A stretch of DNA of 64,000 bases from Alphaproteobacteria bacterium. GTDB lineage: Bacteria > Pseudomonadota > Alphaproteobacteria > SMXQ01. The position numbers and the translations under genes were made by a program. This document shows positions 31,049 through 42,772 of the stretch, piece after piece; position 1 is the first letter of the stretch, and each line of letters begins with the position of its first letter. The DNA is taken from assembly GCA_009380075.1 (NCBI GenBank), contig WHSO01000002.1:1-64000 (forward strand). Reading direction: 5' to 3'. The notes under the pieces were generated by a model that saw nothing but the letters and a program-made list of their open reading frames with translations, was not told where the DNA came from and made no database searches.

Positions 31049-32830
31049 CTACAGCGGCCAGACGACGAGCAGGAGGGGCACCGCGATGGCCATTACGATA
31101 ACCTCGAGCGGCAGGCCGAGGCGCCAGTAGTCGCCGAAATGATAGCCGCCCGGTCCCATGATCAGGGTGTTGTTCTGGTGCCCGATGGGCGTGAGAAAGG
31201 CGCAGGAGGCGGCGATCGCCACCCCCATGAGGTAGGTGTCGGGATTGACGCCGAGGCTTTGCGCCACGGCAATGCCGATGGGCGCCATGACCACCGCCGT
31301 CGCCGCGTTGTTGATGACGTCGGACAGGGTCATCGTCACCGCCATCAGTACGATGAGCAGGACGACCGGCGACTGGTCGCGGGCGAGGAAGAGCAGGAGA
31401 TTCGCCGCGAGCGCGGTGGTTTCCGTCGACTGCAGGGCGTTGCCCACCGGGATCATGGCACCGATCAGGACAATCACCGGCCAGTCGATGCTGTCGTAAA
31501 GGTCGCGCAACGGCACGATGTTGGTCAGGACCATGGCCAGGGCGGCGATGGCGAAGGCCAGCGGCAGGGCGATCCAGCCGAAGGCGGCGAGGACGATTCC
31601 GGTACCGAAAATGAAGATGGCGAGGCCGGCGCGCTCGATCCGGCCGAGCGTAACGGACGGGCTCGCCAGCGGCAGGCAGTCGTAGGCCACGGCCGCTTCG
31701 GGCAGGATTTCGGCGTCGCCTTCGAGCAGCAGCACGTCGCCCGCACGGAACGGGAAGTTCCTCAGCCGGTTGCGGATCGGCGTGCCTTCCCGCGAGATGG
31801 CGAGGATATTGACGCCGAAGCGCCGGCGGATGGTCGCCGTGTCGCGCGTCTGTCCGATCAGGGCCGATCCGGCCTGGATCACGGTCTGTAGCACCGCGAT
31901 ATCGGCGCCGCCGAGGAGCAGGCCCGATTTCTTGCGCCGGGAGGTAGGTGCGAGATCGAGCGCCTTGAGCACCTTCTCGATGGCTTCGGGCCCGGCCTCG
32001 ATCAGCAGCACGTCGCCGGCGCGGATCTCCAGGTCGCGGCTCGTCAGGGACAGCCGGCGGCCCCGCCGCAGCACCTCGAGGAGCACCGCTTCCTCCTTCT
32101 CCGCGACGTCGTCGAGCTCGGCGAGCGTCTTGCCGATGGCCTTGCTGCCCCGCGGGACGCGCGCCTCGGAGACGTAGTTTTCGATGGCGATGGCTTCCCC
32201 GGCCGAAAGCGCGGCCCGCCGCGCGGTCGGGATCAGCCTCCAGCCCACCACGGCGATGAAGATGATGCCGCCGACGGCGACGGGGGTGCCGACCGGCGTA
32301 AAATCGAACATGGTGAAGGGCGAGCCGACGGTCTCGCCGCGGATGGCCGCGACGATGATGTTGGGCGGCGTGCCAATCAGGGTGACGAGGCCGCCCAGGA
32401 TCGAGCCGAACGACAGCGGCATCAGCAGCAGCGCCACCGGGCGCTTTACCTTGATGGCCGACGCGATGGTCGCCGGCATCAGCAGCGCGAGCGCGCCGAC
32501 GTTGTTCATTACCGCGGACAGCGTGCCCGCTACGCTCGAAACCACGCCGATATGCGCCTCGGTCCGTGTGAGCGGCGGCATCAGGTATTTCGTGATGATG
32601 TCGACCACGCCGGCGTTCTGCAATCCGCGGCTCAGGATGAGGACGAAGGCGACGGTCATGGTGGCCGGGTGGCCGAAACCGTAAAAAATCTCATCGACGG
32701 GAACGAGCCCGGCGAGAGTCGCTGCCATCAACGCGAGGAAGGCCACGATGTCATGCCGGAAGCGGTTCCACACAAACAGGACGAGGGTCAGGCCGAGGAT
32801 CCCGACGATGATGGCTTGATCCGTAGTCAT
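31049..32830 (-). CDS. SLC13-family permease with internal TrkA-C-like domains
   Basis: Multi-TM; NNVGALALLMP, LIGTPPNIIVAAIRG, NNAATAVVMAPIGIAVAQSLGVNP, GHQNNTLIMGPGGY. Confidence 0.85.
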   Translation of the reverse strand: MTTDQAIIVGILGLTLVLFVWNRFRHDIVAFLALMAATLAGLVPVDEIFYGFGHPATMTVAFVLILSRGLQNAGVVDIITKYLMPPLTRTEAHIGVVSSVAGTLSAVMNNVGALALLMPATIASAIKVKRPVALLLMPLSFGSILGGLVTLIGTPPNIIVAAIRGETVGSPFTMFDFTPVGTPVAVGGIIFIAVVGWRLIPTARRAALSAGEAIAIENYVSEARVPRGSKAIGKTLAELDDVAEKEEAVLLEVLRRGRRLSLTSRDLEIRAGDVLLIEAGPEAIEKVLKALDLAPTSRRKKSGLLLGGADIAVLQTVIQAGSALIGQTRDTATIRRRFGVNILAISREGTPIRNRLRNFPFRAGDVLLLEGDAEILPEAAVAYDCLPLASPSVTLGRIERAGLAIFIFGTGIVLAAFGWIALPLAFAIAALAMVLTNIVPLRDLYDSIDWPVIVLIGAMIPVGNALQSTETTALAANLLLFLARDQSPVVLLIVLMAVTMTLSDVINNAATAVVMAPIGIAVAQSLGVNPDTYLMGVAIAASCAFLTPIGHQNNTLIMGPGGYHFGDYWRLGLPLEVIVMAIAVPLLLVVWPL

Positions 32831-32879
32831 GACGACGCTGGTCCGAACTCCTGAACCCAATTCTTTTCCGGAAACGGCG

Positions 32880-34730
32880 CTACCCGAGGTAATACCAGGG
32901 CGCCAGGAGGCTGAACGTCAGCCATATTAGCAGCACGAGGGGTCCCCCGACCCGCAGGAAATCCCCGAATCGGTAATATCCCGGCCCCATCACGAGGAGG
33001 TTGGTCTGATAGCCGATGGGCGTGGCGAAGGCGCAGCTCGCGCCGAACAACACGGCAAGAACGAACGGCGTGACGGGTTGTTCCAGTCCCTGGGCGAGGC
33101 CGATCGCGATCGGCGTGAACAGCACTGCCGTGGCGTTGTTGGACAGTACGTTGGTCAGGAGCGCCACCAGCAGGAACAGGACCGAGAGCATGACCGCCGG
33201 ACCGGTGCCGCCGAACGCGCCGATCACGCCGCGGGCGAGGTAGGCGGCGGCGCCGGTGTCCATCATTGCCACGCCGAGCCCAAGGGATGCCGCAACCATC
33301 AGGTAGATGCGCCGGTCCAGTGCTTCGGTCGCTTCCCGGAAGGTCAGCACGCCGGTGGCCAGCATGATCGCGACACCCGCCAGCGCCGCCGCCGCGATCG
33401 GCAGCAAGCCCGTCGCGGCGACGACCACGGTGCCGGTGAAGACCACGCCGGCGGTTTCCGCTGCCCGCGCGGGCGGCAATGGCCGCGTCGCGCCGTCGAG
33501 AATGATCAGCCCGCGCGCGGCGCGGAGCGAATCCAGCGATTCGCGGGTACCCTGCACGACGAAAACGTCGCCCTCCCGGATGGCCCGTCCCGTGAGACGC
33601 TGGCGGATGACATGGGCCTGCCGTTCCAGCCCCAGCACCAGGCAGTTGAACCGGCTGCGGAACCCGATTTCCTCGAGCGTCTGTCCGACGAAGGGCGAGC
33701 CGGGAACGATCATCACCTCGGTCAGCATCTGGTCGCGGCCAAGCCAGGCCTTGCGTTCCTCCTCGTCCACGGGAAGGTCGTCGCCGCCCATGTTGAACAT
33801 GAGGTGGGGGTAACTGGCCTGGGCTTCGGCCAGGGCCTCGCGCGTCGCCAGAATCACCAGCGTGTCGCCGGTCCTGATCTCGAGGTTGTTGAAGGGCGGC
33901 ACGTGGGATTGCTCGCGCCGCTGCACCAGGACCAAACGCGCTCCCCTGATGCCGAGCACATTGAATGCCGCTGGGCGGCCCACGAGCTTCTGTTCTTCGC
34001 CGACGGTGAGCTGTGCCACGAAATGACGCCGCGCGTCTGTAGTGAAGCGGGTCACGGGCGAGGCGCGGCGGCGCTGAAGCCGGGGCGCCACCAACACGAG
34101 GTAGAGGAGGCCGACCGCCGCGAGGATCACGCCAAAGACGGTGAATTCGAAGAAGCCGAGCGGCTTCAGTCCGGCCTGCACCATCGCGCCGGAAACCAGA
34201 AGGTTCGTCGAGGTGCCGATCAACGTGGTCATGCCGGCCAGTATGGCGGCGAAGGACAGCGGCATCATCAGCGCGCTGGCGGGAATACCGAATCGTCGGG
34301 CGATCGATTCGAGGATCGGGATGAAGATGATGACGATGGGCGTATTGTTGACGAAGGCACTTGCCACCAGCACCGCGCCGAAGGCGATGATGATTGCCGG
34401 GGCGGGATGCTCTCCCGTGATGTTCAGGAATGCCCGCAAAACCCAATCGAGCGCGCCGGAGCGGGACAGGCCGTGGCCCAGCACCAGAAGCGCCATCACG
34501 GCGATCAGCGCCGGGTTGGCGAACCCCGCCACGAGCCGTTCCGTGTCGAGTCTGGGCTGCCCCGCCGCGGGCACCAGCGGGACCAGTTCGAACAGCACGA
34601 CCAGCGCCACCAGCACGCCGAGCGAGGTGATCTCGATCCGGATGCGTTCCGCGGCGAAGGCGGCGATGGCCACGATCACCAGCGCGTAGGTCATCCAGAT
34701 GTGCAAGTTCGCCGCGCCCGGTGCGGTCAT
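32880..34730 (-). CDS. SLC13-family permease with internal TrkA-C-like domains (paralog)
   Basis: NNTPIVIIFIPI, LIGTSTNLLVSGAM, NNATAVLFTPIAIGLAQGL, GYQTNLLVMGPGYY. Confidence 0.85.
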   Translation of the reverse strand: MTAPGAANLHIWMTYALVIVAIAAFAAERIRIEITSLGVLVALVVLFELVPLVPAAGQPRLDTERLVAGFANPALIAVMALLVLGHGLSRSGALDWVLRAFLNITGEHPAPAIIIAFGAVLVASAFVNNTPIVIIFIPILESIARRFGIPASALMMPLSFAAILAGMTTLIGTSTNLLVSGAMVQAGLKPLGFFEFTVFGVILAAVGLLYLVLVAPRLQRRRASPVTRFTTDARRHFVAQLTVGEEQKLVGRPAAFNVLGIRGARLVLVQRREQSHVPPFNNLEIRTGDTLVILATREALAEAQASYPHLMFNMGGDDLPVDEEERKAWLGRDQMLTEVMIVPGSPFVGQTLEEIGFRSRFNCLVLGLERQAHVIRQRLTGRAIREGDVFVVQGTRESLDSLRAARGLIILDGATRPLPPARAAETAGVVFTGTVVVAATGLLPIAAAALAGVAIMLATGVLTFREATEALDRRIYLMVAASLGLGVAMMDTGAAAYLARGVIGAFGGTGPAVMLSVLFLLVALLTNVLSNNATAVLFTPIAIGLAQGLEQPVTPFVLAVLFGASCAFATPIGYQTNLLVMGPGYYRFGDFLRVGGPLVLLIWLTFSLLAPWYYLG

Positions 34731-34909
34731 GGGAGCCTCCGCGCACGCTTCCGGCAAGAGTTGCCGCCGTCCCTTTCGGAACGGCGACCCTCAACAGTCT
34801 AGCGGGGAACGAGAATGCGCGAAAGTCCGGGCCGGTTGTTCGTATCGCCGCACAAAAGCTCTTGGTGCCGCCATTTTCACGAGTCTCGGGATTCGCATTG
34901 ACGGCTTAT

Positions 34910-34982
34910 GAAATATGCGTAGTATCCGCCCCGGGCCACACCCCCCCAACGGGGTGCAACTATTCTGGAAGGAATAGTCCTC
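34910..34982 (+). promoter_or_regulatory. Candidate serC-type RNA leader motif
   Basis: 5' UTR of serC: cgccccgggccacacccccccaacggggtgcaactattctggaaggaatagtcctc; GC-rich hairpins overlapping the RBS region. Confidence 0.5.
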
Positions 34983-36140
34983 ATGAAGCCGAACGTCCGG
35001 CCGCGCGACCCGCGCTTTTCCTCGGGACCCTGCGCAAAGCGTCCCAACTGGTCTCTCGACAATCTGAAAAATGCCAGCCTCGGGCGGTCCCACCGCTCGG
35101 CGGAAGGCAAGGCGCGCCTGGCCGAGGTCATCGACCGTTCGCGCGCCATCCTGCATATCCCCAAGGACTGGCGCATCGGCATCGTGCCGGCCTCCGACAC
35201 CGGCGCCTTCGAGATGGCGATGTGGTCGCTGCTCGGCGCCCGCGGCGTCGACGTCTTTGCCTGGGAAAGCTTCGGCGCTGGCTGGGTGCAGGACATCGAG
35301 AAGCAGCTCAGGATCAAGGACCTGCGCAAGTTCGGGGCGGGCTACGGCGAGGTGCCGGATTTCAGCAAGGCCGATCCCGCCCGTGACGCCGTGTTCACCT
35401 GGAACGGCACCACCTCGGGCGCCCGCGTCGCCGATGGCGACTGGATTCGCGACGACCGCGAGGGCCTGACGCTCTGCGACGCCACCTCCGCCGTCTTCGC
35501 CATGGACCTGCCGTGGACGAAGCTCGACGTGGTCACCTGGTCCTGGCAGAAGATGATGGGGGGGGAGGCGGCCCACGGCATGCTGGTGCTCAGCCCGCGC
35601 GCGGTCGAGCGGCTGCAGACCTACACGCCGCCGTGGCCACTGCCCAAGATCTTCCGCATGACCTCGGCCGGCAAGCTGATCGAGGGCATCTTCAAGGGCG
35701 AAACCATCAACACGCCGTCTATGCTCTGCGTCGAGGACGCCATCGACGGCCTCAAATGGGCGGAGAAGATCGGTGGCCTCAAGGCCCTGATCGCGCGCTC
35801 GGAAGCCAACCTCGCCGCCATCGCCGACTGGGTGGCGCGGACCGACTGGGTGGATTTCCTGGTGGCCGATCCGAAGGTGCGCTCCTGCACCTCGGTCTGC
35901 CTCAAGGTCGTGGCGCCGTGGTTCGAAAAGCTGTCCGACGACGCCAAGGCCAATGTGCCGAAGCAGATGGTCAAGCTGCTGGAGAAGGAAGGTGCCGCCT
36001 TCGACATCGACGGCTACCGCGACGCGCCTCCGGGCCTGCGCGTGTGGGCCGGCGCGACGGTGGACAAGGCCGATCTCGAGGCGCTGTTTCCCTGGCTCGA
36101 CTGGGCGGCCGAAACGGTCGCCAAGGAACTCGCTGCCTGA
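34983..36140 (+). CDS. serC: Phosphoserine aminotransferase
   Basis: [36 protein letters not shown]...[10 protein letters not shown]...[14 protein letters not shown]; followed by serA. Confidence 0.92.
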   Translation: MKPNVRPRDPRFSSGPCAKRPNWSLDNLKNASLGRSHRSAEGKARLAEVIDRSRAILHIPKDWRIGIVPASDTGAFEMAMWSLLGARGVDVFAWESFGAGWVQDIEKQLRIKDLRKFGAGYGEVPDFSKADPARDAVFTWNGTTSGARVADGDWIRDDREGLTLCDATSAVFAMDLPWTKLDVVTWSWQKMMGGEAAHGMLVLSPRAVERLQTYTPPWPLPKIFRMTSAGKLIEGIFKGETINTPSMLCVEDAIDGLKWAEKIGGLKALIARSEANLAAIADWVARTDWVDFLVADPKVRSCTSVCLKVVAPWFEKLSDDAKANVPKQMVKLLEKEGAAFDIDGYRDAPPGLRVWAGATVDKADLEALFPWLDWAAETVAKELAA

Positions 36141-36170
36141 CTTTTCCCTGATTCCCGCGAGGATAATCCC

Positions 36171-37748
36171 ATGCCCAAGGTTCTCATTTCCGACGAACTG
36201 TCGCCCGCGGCCGTCCAGATCTTCAAGGATCGCGGCATCGAGGTCGATTTCAAGCCCGGCATGAAGCCGGACGAACTGCTCGCCTGCATCGGCGGGTACG
36301 ACGGCCTCGCCGTGCGCTCGGCCACCAAGGTGACCAAGGACGTATTGGCCAAGGCGACGAAGCTCAAGGTCATCGGCCGCGCCGGCATCGGTGTCGACAA
36401 CATCGACGTGGACGCGGCGACCGCCAACGGCGTCATCGTCATGAACACGCCGTTCGGCAACTCGATCACCACCGCCGAGCACGCCATCGCCATGATGTTC
36501 GCGCTGGCGCGCGACATTCCCGCCGCTAATACCTCGACCCAGGCCGGCAAGTGGGAAAAGAACCGCTTCATGGGCGTCGAGCTGGCGGCCAAGACGCTGG
36601 GCATCATCGGCTGCGGCAACATCGGCTCGATCGTCGCCGACCGCGCCCTCGGCCTGAAGATGAAGGTCGTCGCCTTCGATCCCTACCTGACGCCGGAACG
36701 CGCAAAGGACATCGGCGTCGAGAAGGTCGAACTTGACGAACTGTTCGCCCGCGCCGACTTCATCACCCTGCACACGCCGCTGACCGACGCGACGCGCAAC
36801 ATCATCAACGCCGACGCGATCGGGAAAATGAAGGACGGCGTGCGCATCATCAACTGCGCGCGCGGCGAGCTGGTGGTCGAGACCGACATGGTGGCGGCGC
36901 TCAGGTCCGGCAAGGTCGCCGGCGCCGCCTTCGACGTCTTCCCCAAGGAACCGGCGAAGGAAAGCCCGTACTTCGGCGTCGACAATGTGGTCTGCACGCC
37001 GCACCTCGGCGCCTCGACGACCGAGGCCCAGGAGAATGTCGCCCTGCAGGTGGCGGAGCAGATGTCGGACTTCCTGATGACCGGCGCCGTGGTCAACGCG
37101 CTCAACATGCCCTCGGTCTCGGCCGAGGACGCGCCCAAGCTCCGGCCCTACATGAAGCTGGCCGAGGAGCTCGGCGGCTTTGCCGGGCAGCTCGCGCGCG
37201 AAGGCTTCGACAAGGTCACCATTGACTACGACGGCCACGTGGCCGAGCTCAACACCCGGCCGCTGACGGCCATCGTGCTCAAGGGGCTGCTGTCGCCGCT
37301 CATGGATACGGTCAACATGGTCAACGCGCCGGTGATCGCGCGCTCGCGCGACATAGACGTGACCGAGGCGACCCACGAACGCGGCGGCGACTACCAGACG
37401 CTGATCCGCGTGACCGTGGAAGGCAAGAGCGGCAAGCGCTCGGTCTCGGGCACGCTGTTCGGCGGCTCCAAGCCGCGGGTGGTCGAGGTCAACGGCATCC
37501 CGCTCGAGGCCGAGATCGGTCAGCACATGCTGTTCGTCACCAACCAGGACAAGCCGGGCTTCATCGGCTCCCTCGGCCAGGCGCTCGGCGCGGCGGGGGT
37601 CAACATCGCCACTTTCGGCCTCGGCCGCATCAAGGCCGGCGGCGACGCCGTGGCGCTGGTCAATACCGACGAGGCGGTGGACGAGGCGACGCTCGCCAAG
37701 GTGCGCAAGCTGCCCCACGTGGTGCAGGCGGAAGCGCTGGATTTCTGA
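36171..37748 (+). CDS. serA: D-3-phosphoglycerate dehydrogenase
   Basis: KVLISDELSPAAVQIFKDRGIEVDFK...GRAGIGVDNIDVDAAT...NTPFGNSITTAEHAIAMMFALAR; C-terminal ACT-like region. Confidence 0.94.
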   Translation: MPKVLISDELSPAAVQIFKDRGIEVDFKPGMKPDELLACIGGYDGLAVRSATKVTKDVLAKATKLKVIGRAGIGVDNIDVDAATANGVIVMNTPFGNSITTAEHAIAMMFALARDIPAANTSTQAGKWEKNRFMGVELAAKTLGIIGCGNIGSIVADRALGLKMKVVAFDPYLTPERAKDIGVEKVELDELFARADFITLHTPLTDATRNIINADAIGKMKDGVRIINCARGELVVETDMVAALRSGKVAGAAFDVFPKEPAKESPYFGVDNVVCTPHLGASTTEAQENVALQVAEQMSDFLMTGAVVNALNMPSVSAEDAPKLRPYMKLAEELGGFAGQLAREGFDKVTIDYDGHVAELNTRPLTAIVLKGLLSPLMDTVNMVNAPVIARSRDIDVTEATHERGGDYQTLIRVTVEGKSGKRSVSGTLFGGSKPRVVEVNGIPLEAEIGQHMLFVTNQDKPGFIGSLGQALGAAGVNIATFGLGRIKAGGDAVALVNTDEAVDEATLAKVRKLPHVVQAEALDF

Positions 37749-37864
37749 GGCCCGCCGCCGGCGCGTCCGCAAAGGCGTTGCCGGGCGAACGCAAACCGGC
37801 TAGAAGCGGGCGCGGGCAGACTTGCGCCCCCCATCGCGCCCGTTTCCAAGGCCAAAGAGCAGCC

Positions 37865-39028
37865 ATGAACGATCGAGACGGCTCAGGACTTCTCCCCCCC
37901 GGGATGAACGATATCCTGCCGCCCGAGGCGGCCTTCGAGACGGCGACCGTCAACCGCCTGCTGCGGGTGTTCCGCAGCCACGGCTATGCCCAGGTCAAGC
38001 CGCCGCTGGTGGAGTTCGAGCAGAGCCTGCTGGACGGCGCGGGCGCGGCGATGACCCACCAGACCTTCCGCCTGATGGACCCGATGAGCCACGCCATGCT
38101 CGGGCTCCGCGCCGACATGACGCTCCAGGTGGCGCGCATCGCCACGACGCGCCTCGCCCACGAGCCGCGGCCGCTGCGCCTGTGCTACGCGGGGCAGGTG
38201 CTCCAGGTCTCGGGCAGCCAGATGCGGTCCGAGCACCAGATCGGCCAGGCCGGGGTCGAGCTGATCGGTTCCGCCAGGGCGCGCGCCGACGCCGAGGTCA
38301 TCGCGCTGGCCCATGAGGCGCTCGCCGCCATCGGCGTCGAGGGGCTGTCGGTGGACCTCAACATCCCGACCCTGGTGCCCGCGATCACCCGTGCGCTCGG
38401 CCTCGGCGAGGACGAGGGGCGGGAGATGCGCGCCGCGCTGGACCGCAAGGACGCGGGCGCCATCGCCGCCTTCGGCAACGGCGCCTCGGACCTGCTGGCG
38501 CGGCTGATCAAGCTGGCGGGGCCCGCCGACGGCGCGCTCGAGGCGCTGGGTACCCTGACCCTGCCGCCCGAGGCCGCGTCCGCCTGCGCCGGGCTAGCGG
38601 AGACGGTGGCGCTCCTGCGCACCATCAGTCCGGACATCCGCCTCACCGTCGATCCGGTCGAGAACCGCGGCTTCGAGTACCATACCGGCGTCAGCTTCGT
38701 GTTGTTCGCGCTGGGTGCGCGCGGCGAGCTGGGCCGCGGCGGCCGCTACCTCGAGGGCGGCCCCGGCGTGCCCAACGGCGCCGAGCCGGCGACCGGGTTC
38801 ACGCTGTTCATGGATACCGTGATCGGCGCCCTGCCCGAAGCGCGCATGCCGGAGCGCGTGTTCGTGCCGCTGGAGGCGGGCGTGGCGGCTATCGCCAGGC
38901 TGCAGGGCGAGGGCTGGATCACCGTCGCAGGGCTGGAGCCGGTGACGGACGCGACGGCGGAGGCGGCCCGGCTCGGCTGCACCCATGTCTTCACCGGCGG
39001 CAAGGCCGTCGCCGTCACGAGCGCATAG
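37865..39028 (+). CDS. hisZ: ATP phosphoribosyltransferase regulatory subunit
   Basis: LLPPGMNDILPPEAAFETATVNRLLRVFRSHGYAQVKPPLVEFEQSLLDGAG; HisRS-like without anticodon domain; upstream of purA. Confidence 0.88.
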   Translation: MNDRDGSGLLPPGMNDILPPEAAFETATVNRLLRVFRSHGYAQVKPPLVEFEQSLLDGAGAAMTHQTFRLMDPMSHAMLGLRADMTLQVARIATTRLAHEPRPLRLCYAGQVLQVSGSQMRSEHQIGQAGVELIGSARARADAEVIALAHEALAAIGVEGLSVDLNIPTLVPAITRALGLGEDEGREMRAALDRKDAGAIAAFGNGASDLLARLIKLAGPADGALEALGTLTLPPEAASACAGLAETVALLRTISPDIRLTVDPVENRGFEYHTGVSFVLFALGARGELGRGGRYLEGGPGVPNGAEPATGFTLFMDTVIGALPEARMPERVFVPLEAGVAAIARLQGEGWITVAGLEPVTDATAEAARLGCTHVFTGGKAVAVTSA

Positions 39029-39037
39029 GGGATCGGG

Positions 39038-40330
<1,293 letters not shown>

Positions 40331-40386
40331 GGCCCTTCGCGGACTGAAACGGGCCGGGGCGCTACGGCGTTGCCTTACCTTTGAAA

Positions 40387-40451
40387 CGTCATGCCCCGCG
40401 CAGGCGGGGCATCCATGCGATGGATCGCCCGGCTAAACCGGGCGATGACGA
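40387..40451. repeat. Dispersed palindromic repeat (REP-like)
   Basis: cgtcatgccccgcgcaggcggggcatccatgcgatggatcgcccggctaaaccgggcgatgacga. Confidence 0.8.
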
Positions 40452-40471
40452 TTCCGTAAAGTGAGTCAGCT

Positions 40472-41374
40472 TCAGGACGCGGCGCGCGCCAGGACCTCGC
40501 CATCGACGACGGCGTTCTTCATCGACTTCTGGAGCTTTTCGAAGGCCCGGGCCTCGATCTGGCGCACCCGTTCGCGCGAGATTCCGTACTGCTGGCTCAG
40601 GTCTTCCAGCGTCGACGGCTCGTCCTTGAGGCGCCGTTCGGTCAGGATGTGGCGCTCGCGCTCGGTCAGGTTGCCCATGGCCGAGGTCAGCAGCTGGTGG
40701 CGCTGCTGGTACTCCTCGCGCTCGCCCATCACCGTTTCCTGGCTGTCGGAATCGTCGGCGAGCCAGTCCTGCCATTCGCCGCCGTCGCTGTCGCTGCGGA
40801 TCGGCGCGTTGAGCGAATGGTCATGGGCGGCGAGGCGCCGGTTCATGGTGATGACATCGTCCTCGGTCACGTCGAGGCGCTCAGCGATCTGCTTCACCTT
40901 TTCGGGCGGCAGGTCGCCGTCCTCGATCGCCTTCATCTGGCCCTTGATCTTGCGCAGGTTGAAGAACAGCTTCTTCTGCGCCGCCGTGGTGCCGATCTTC
41001 ACCAGCGACCACGAGTGCAGGATGTATTCCTGGATCGAGGCGCGGATCCACCACATCGCATAGGTGGCGAGGCGGAAGCCGCGTTCGGGATCGAAGCGCT
41101 TGACCGCCTGCATCATGCCGACGTTGCCTTCGGAGATGAGCTCGCCGAGCGGCAGGCCGTAGCCGCGGTAGCCCATGGCGATCTTGGCGACCAGGCGCAG
41201 GTGGCTGGTCACCAGGCGGTGTGCGGCGTCGCTGTCGCCGTGCTCGCGCCAGCGCTTGGCGAGGATGTATTCCTCGTCCTTTTCCAGCATCGGAAAATTG
41301 CGGATCTCCCGCAGGTACCGCGACAGGTTCCCTTCAGGGGACAGGACGGGAAGACTGGGGGACTTGTTTGCCAT
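40472..41374 (-). CDS. rpoH: RNA polymerase sigma factor RpoH (sigma32)
   Basis: YLREIRNFPMLEKDEEYILAKRWREHGDSDAAHRLVTSHLRLVAKIAMGYRGYGLPLGELISEGNVGMMQAVKRFDPERGFRLATYAMWWIRASIQEYIL. Confidence 0.95.
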   Translation of the reverse strand: MANKSPSLPVLSPEGNLSRYLREIRNFPMLEKDEEYILAKRWREHGDSDAAHRLVTSHLRLVAKIAMGYRGYGLPLGELISEGNVGMMQAVKRFDPERGFRLATYAMWWIRASIQEYILHSWSLVKIGTTAAQKKLFFNLRKIKGQMKAIEDGDLPPEKVKQIAERLDVTEDDVITMNRRLAAHDHSLNAPIRSDSDGGEWQDWLADDSDSQETVMGEREEYQQRHQLLTSAMGNLTERERHILTERRLKDEPSTLEDLSQQYGISRERVRQIEARAFEKLQKSMKNAVVDGEVLARAAS

Positions 41375-41457
41375 TGGATCCTAACTCCCTCGGGGGCAGG
41401 GGCCCCCGTTACATGCCGCGGATTATACATTACTAAATCGGTCTGGTATAGAATTTA

Positions 41458-42423
41458 TTACACCTCCTCTAAGAAATTTATTAACTCCTTGAAATATGGC
41501 GGGAATACGGCGTCGAAGACCAGCATCTCCCCGATCGCCGGGTGCCGGAATCCGAGGCGGAAGGCGTGCAGCGCCTGGGTGGGGGCGGCGATTCCCGCGT
41601 CGCTCAGCAGCTTGCGGCGCCCGCCGTAGAGCGGATCGCCGATCACGGGATGGCCGATATGGGCCATGTGCACCCGGATCTGGTGAGTACGCCCGGTCTC
41701 GAGCCGGCATTCGACCCGGCTCGCCCGGGAGCCGATGCGCGCGAGGACGCGGTAGCGCGTCGCCGCCGCCCGCCCACCCGAACGCAGCACCGCCATCTTC
41801 TTGCGGTTGCGCGGGCTGCGGCCGATGTTGCCCTCGATCCGTCCCGCCGCCGGGTCCGGCACGCCCCACACCAGCGCGCCGTAGCGGCGCTCGATGGTGC
41901 GCGCGGCGAACTGGGCCACCAGGCTTTCGTGGGCGGCCGCGGTCTTCGCTGCGACCATGACCCCGGAGGTATCCTTGTCGAGGCGGTGGACGATGCCGGG
42001 CCGGGCGACGCCACCGATGCCGGTCAGGCCGGCGCCGCAGTGATGGATCAGCGCGTTGACCAGGGTCCGGTCGGGATTGCCGGGCGCCGGATGGACGACG
42101 AGCCCGGCCGGCTTGTCGATGACGATGACATGGGCGTCCTCGTACAGGATGGTGAGCGCGATGTCCTGCGCCGCGGGTACGGCGGGCGCCGCCGGCGGCA
42201 CGGCGATGCGGTAGCTGGTGCCCGGTTTGACCGCCCGGGACGGGTCCTTTATCGTCTCGCCGTCGGCGGAGACGGCCCCTGCGACGATCAGCGCCTTGAG
42301 GCGCGAGCGCGACAGCGCCGGCACGCGCGCCGCCAGGAACGCATCGAGCCGGCCGCGGTCGGCCGCTTCCGCCGCCACGGTGTGGGTCTCGGGCGCGGCA
42401 ATCTCATGGGCTCGGCCGGTCAT
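41458..42423 (-). CDS. rluD: RluA-family pseudouridine synthase (RluD-like)
   Basis: PGIVHRLDKDTSGVMVAAKTAAAHESLVAQF...CRLETGRTHQIRVHMAHIGHPVIGDPLYGGRRK. Confidence 0.88.
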   Translation of the reverse strand: MTGRAHEIAAPETHTVAAEAADRGRLDAFLAARVPALSRSRLKALIVAGAVSADGETIKDPSRAVKPGTSYRIAVPPAAPAVPAAQDIALTILYEDAHVIVIDKPAGLVVHPAPGNPDRTLVNALIHHCGAGLTGIGGVARPGIVHRLDKDTSGVMVAAKTAAAHESLVAQFAARTIERRYGALVWGVPDPAAGRIEGNIGRSPRNRKKMAVLRSGGRAAATRYRVLARIGSRASRVECRLETGRTHQIRVHMAHIGHPVIGDPLYGGRRKLLSDAGIAAPTQALHAFRLGFRHPAIGEMLVFDAVFPPYFKELINFLEEV

Positions 42424-42445
42424 GGCGTGGAGAGTGGACAAAAAC

Positions 42446-42772
42446 ATGGGCGCGCTCAAGACCCTGGTCGTCGTCATGGGCGTCGCCATCCTGACCGGCG
42501 CCAGCGTCCTCGTCACCCTGATCGTCGAGCGCGGCCGCCGGCTTGCCGCCGGGCCGCCCGTGGAGCAGGCGGTGGCCCCCGTACCTTCCGAGGTCCGCGC
42601 GCACAGGCTGGCCCTGCCGGCGGGGGCGCGGGTGGTCGAGAGCCGGCTCGACGGCGGTCGCATCCTGCTGCGCGCGGCGCTGGCGGGGGGCGGGGAGGCG
42701 CTGTTCGTGTTCGACGCCGCGAGCGGGCGGCTGGTCGCGCGCTACGCCCTCACCGCCGAAGGCGGCCCGTGA
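42446..42772 (+). CDS. Conserved hypothetical single-TM protein (DUF6476-like)
   Basis: MGALKTLVVVMGVAILTGASVLVTLIVERGRR...; divergent from rluD. Confidence 0.6.
   Translation: MGALKTLVVVMGVAILTGASVLVTLIVERGRRLAAGPPVEQAVAPVPSEVRAHRLALPAGARVVESRLDGGRILLRAALAGGGEALFVFDAASGRLVARYALTAEGGP

Noticed and set aside
32827-34794. 655-aa minus-strand and 574-aa plus-strand (33078..34802) ORFs
   Set aside because: Overlap the SLC13 permease in other frames; no family motifs and skewed composition.
34791-37772. 993-aa minus-strand ORF
   Set aside because: Antisense shadow of serC-serA; His/Arg/Gly/Val-rich low-complexity translation typical of high-GC antisense frames.
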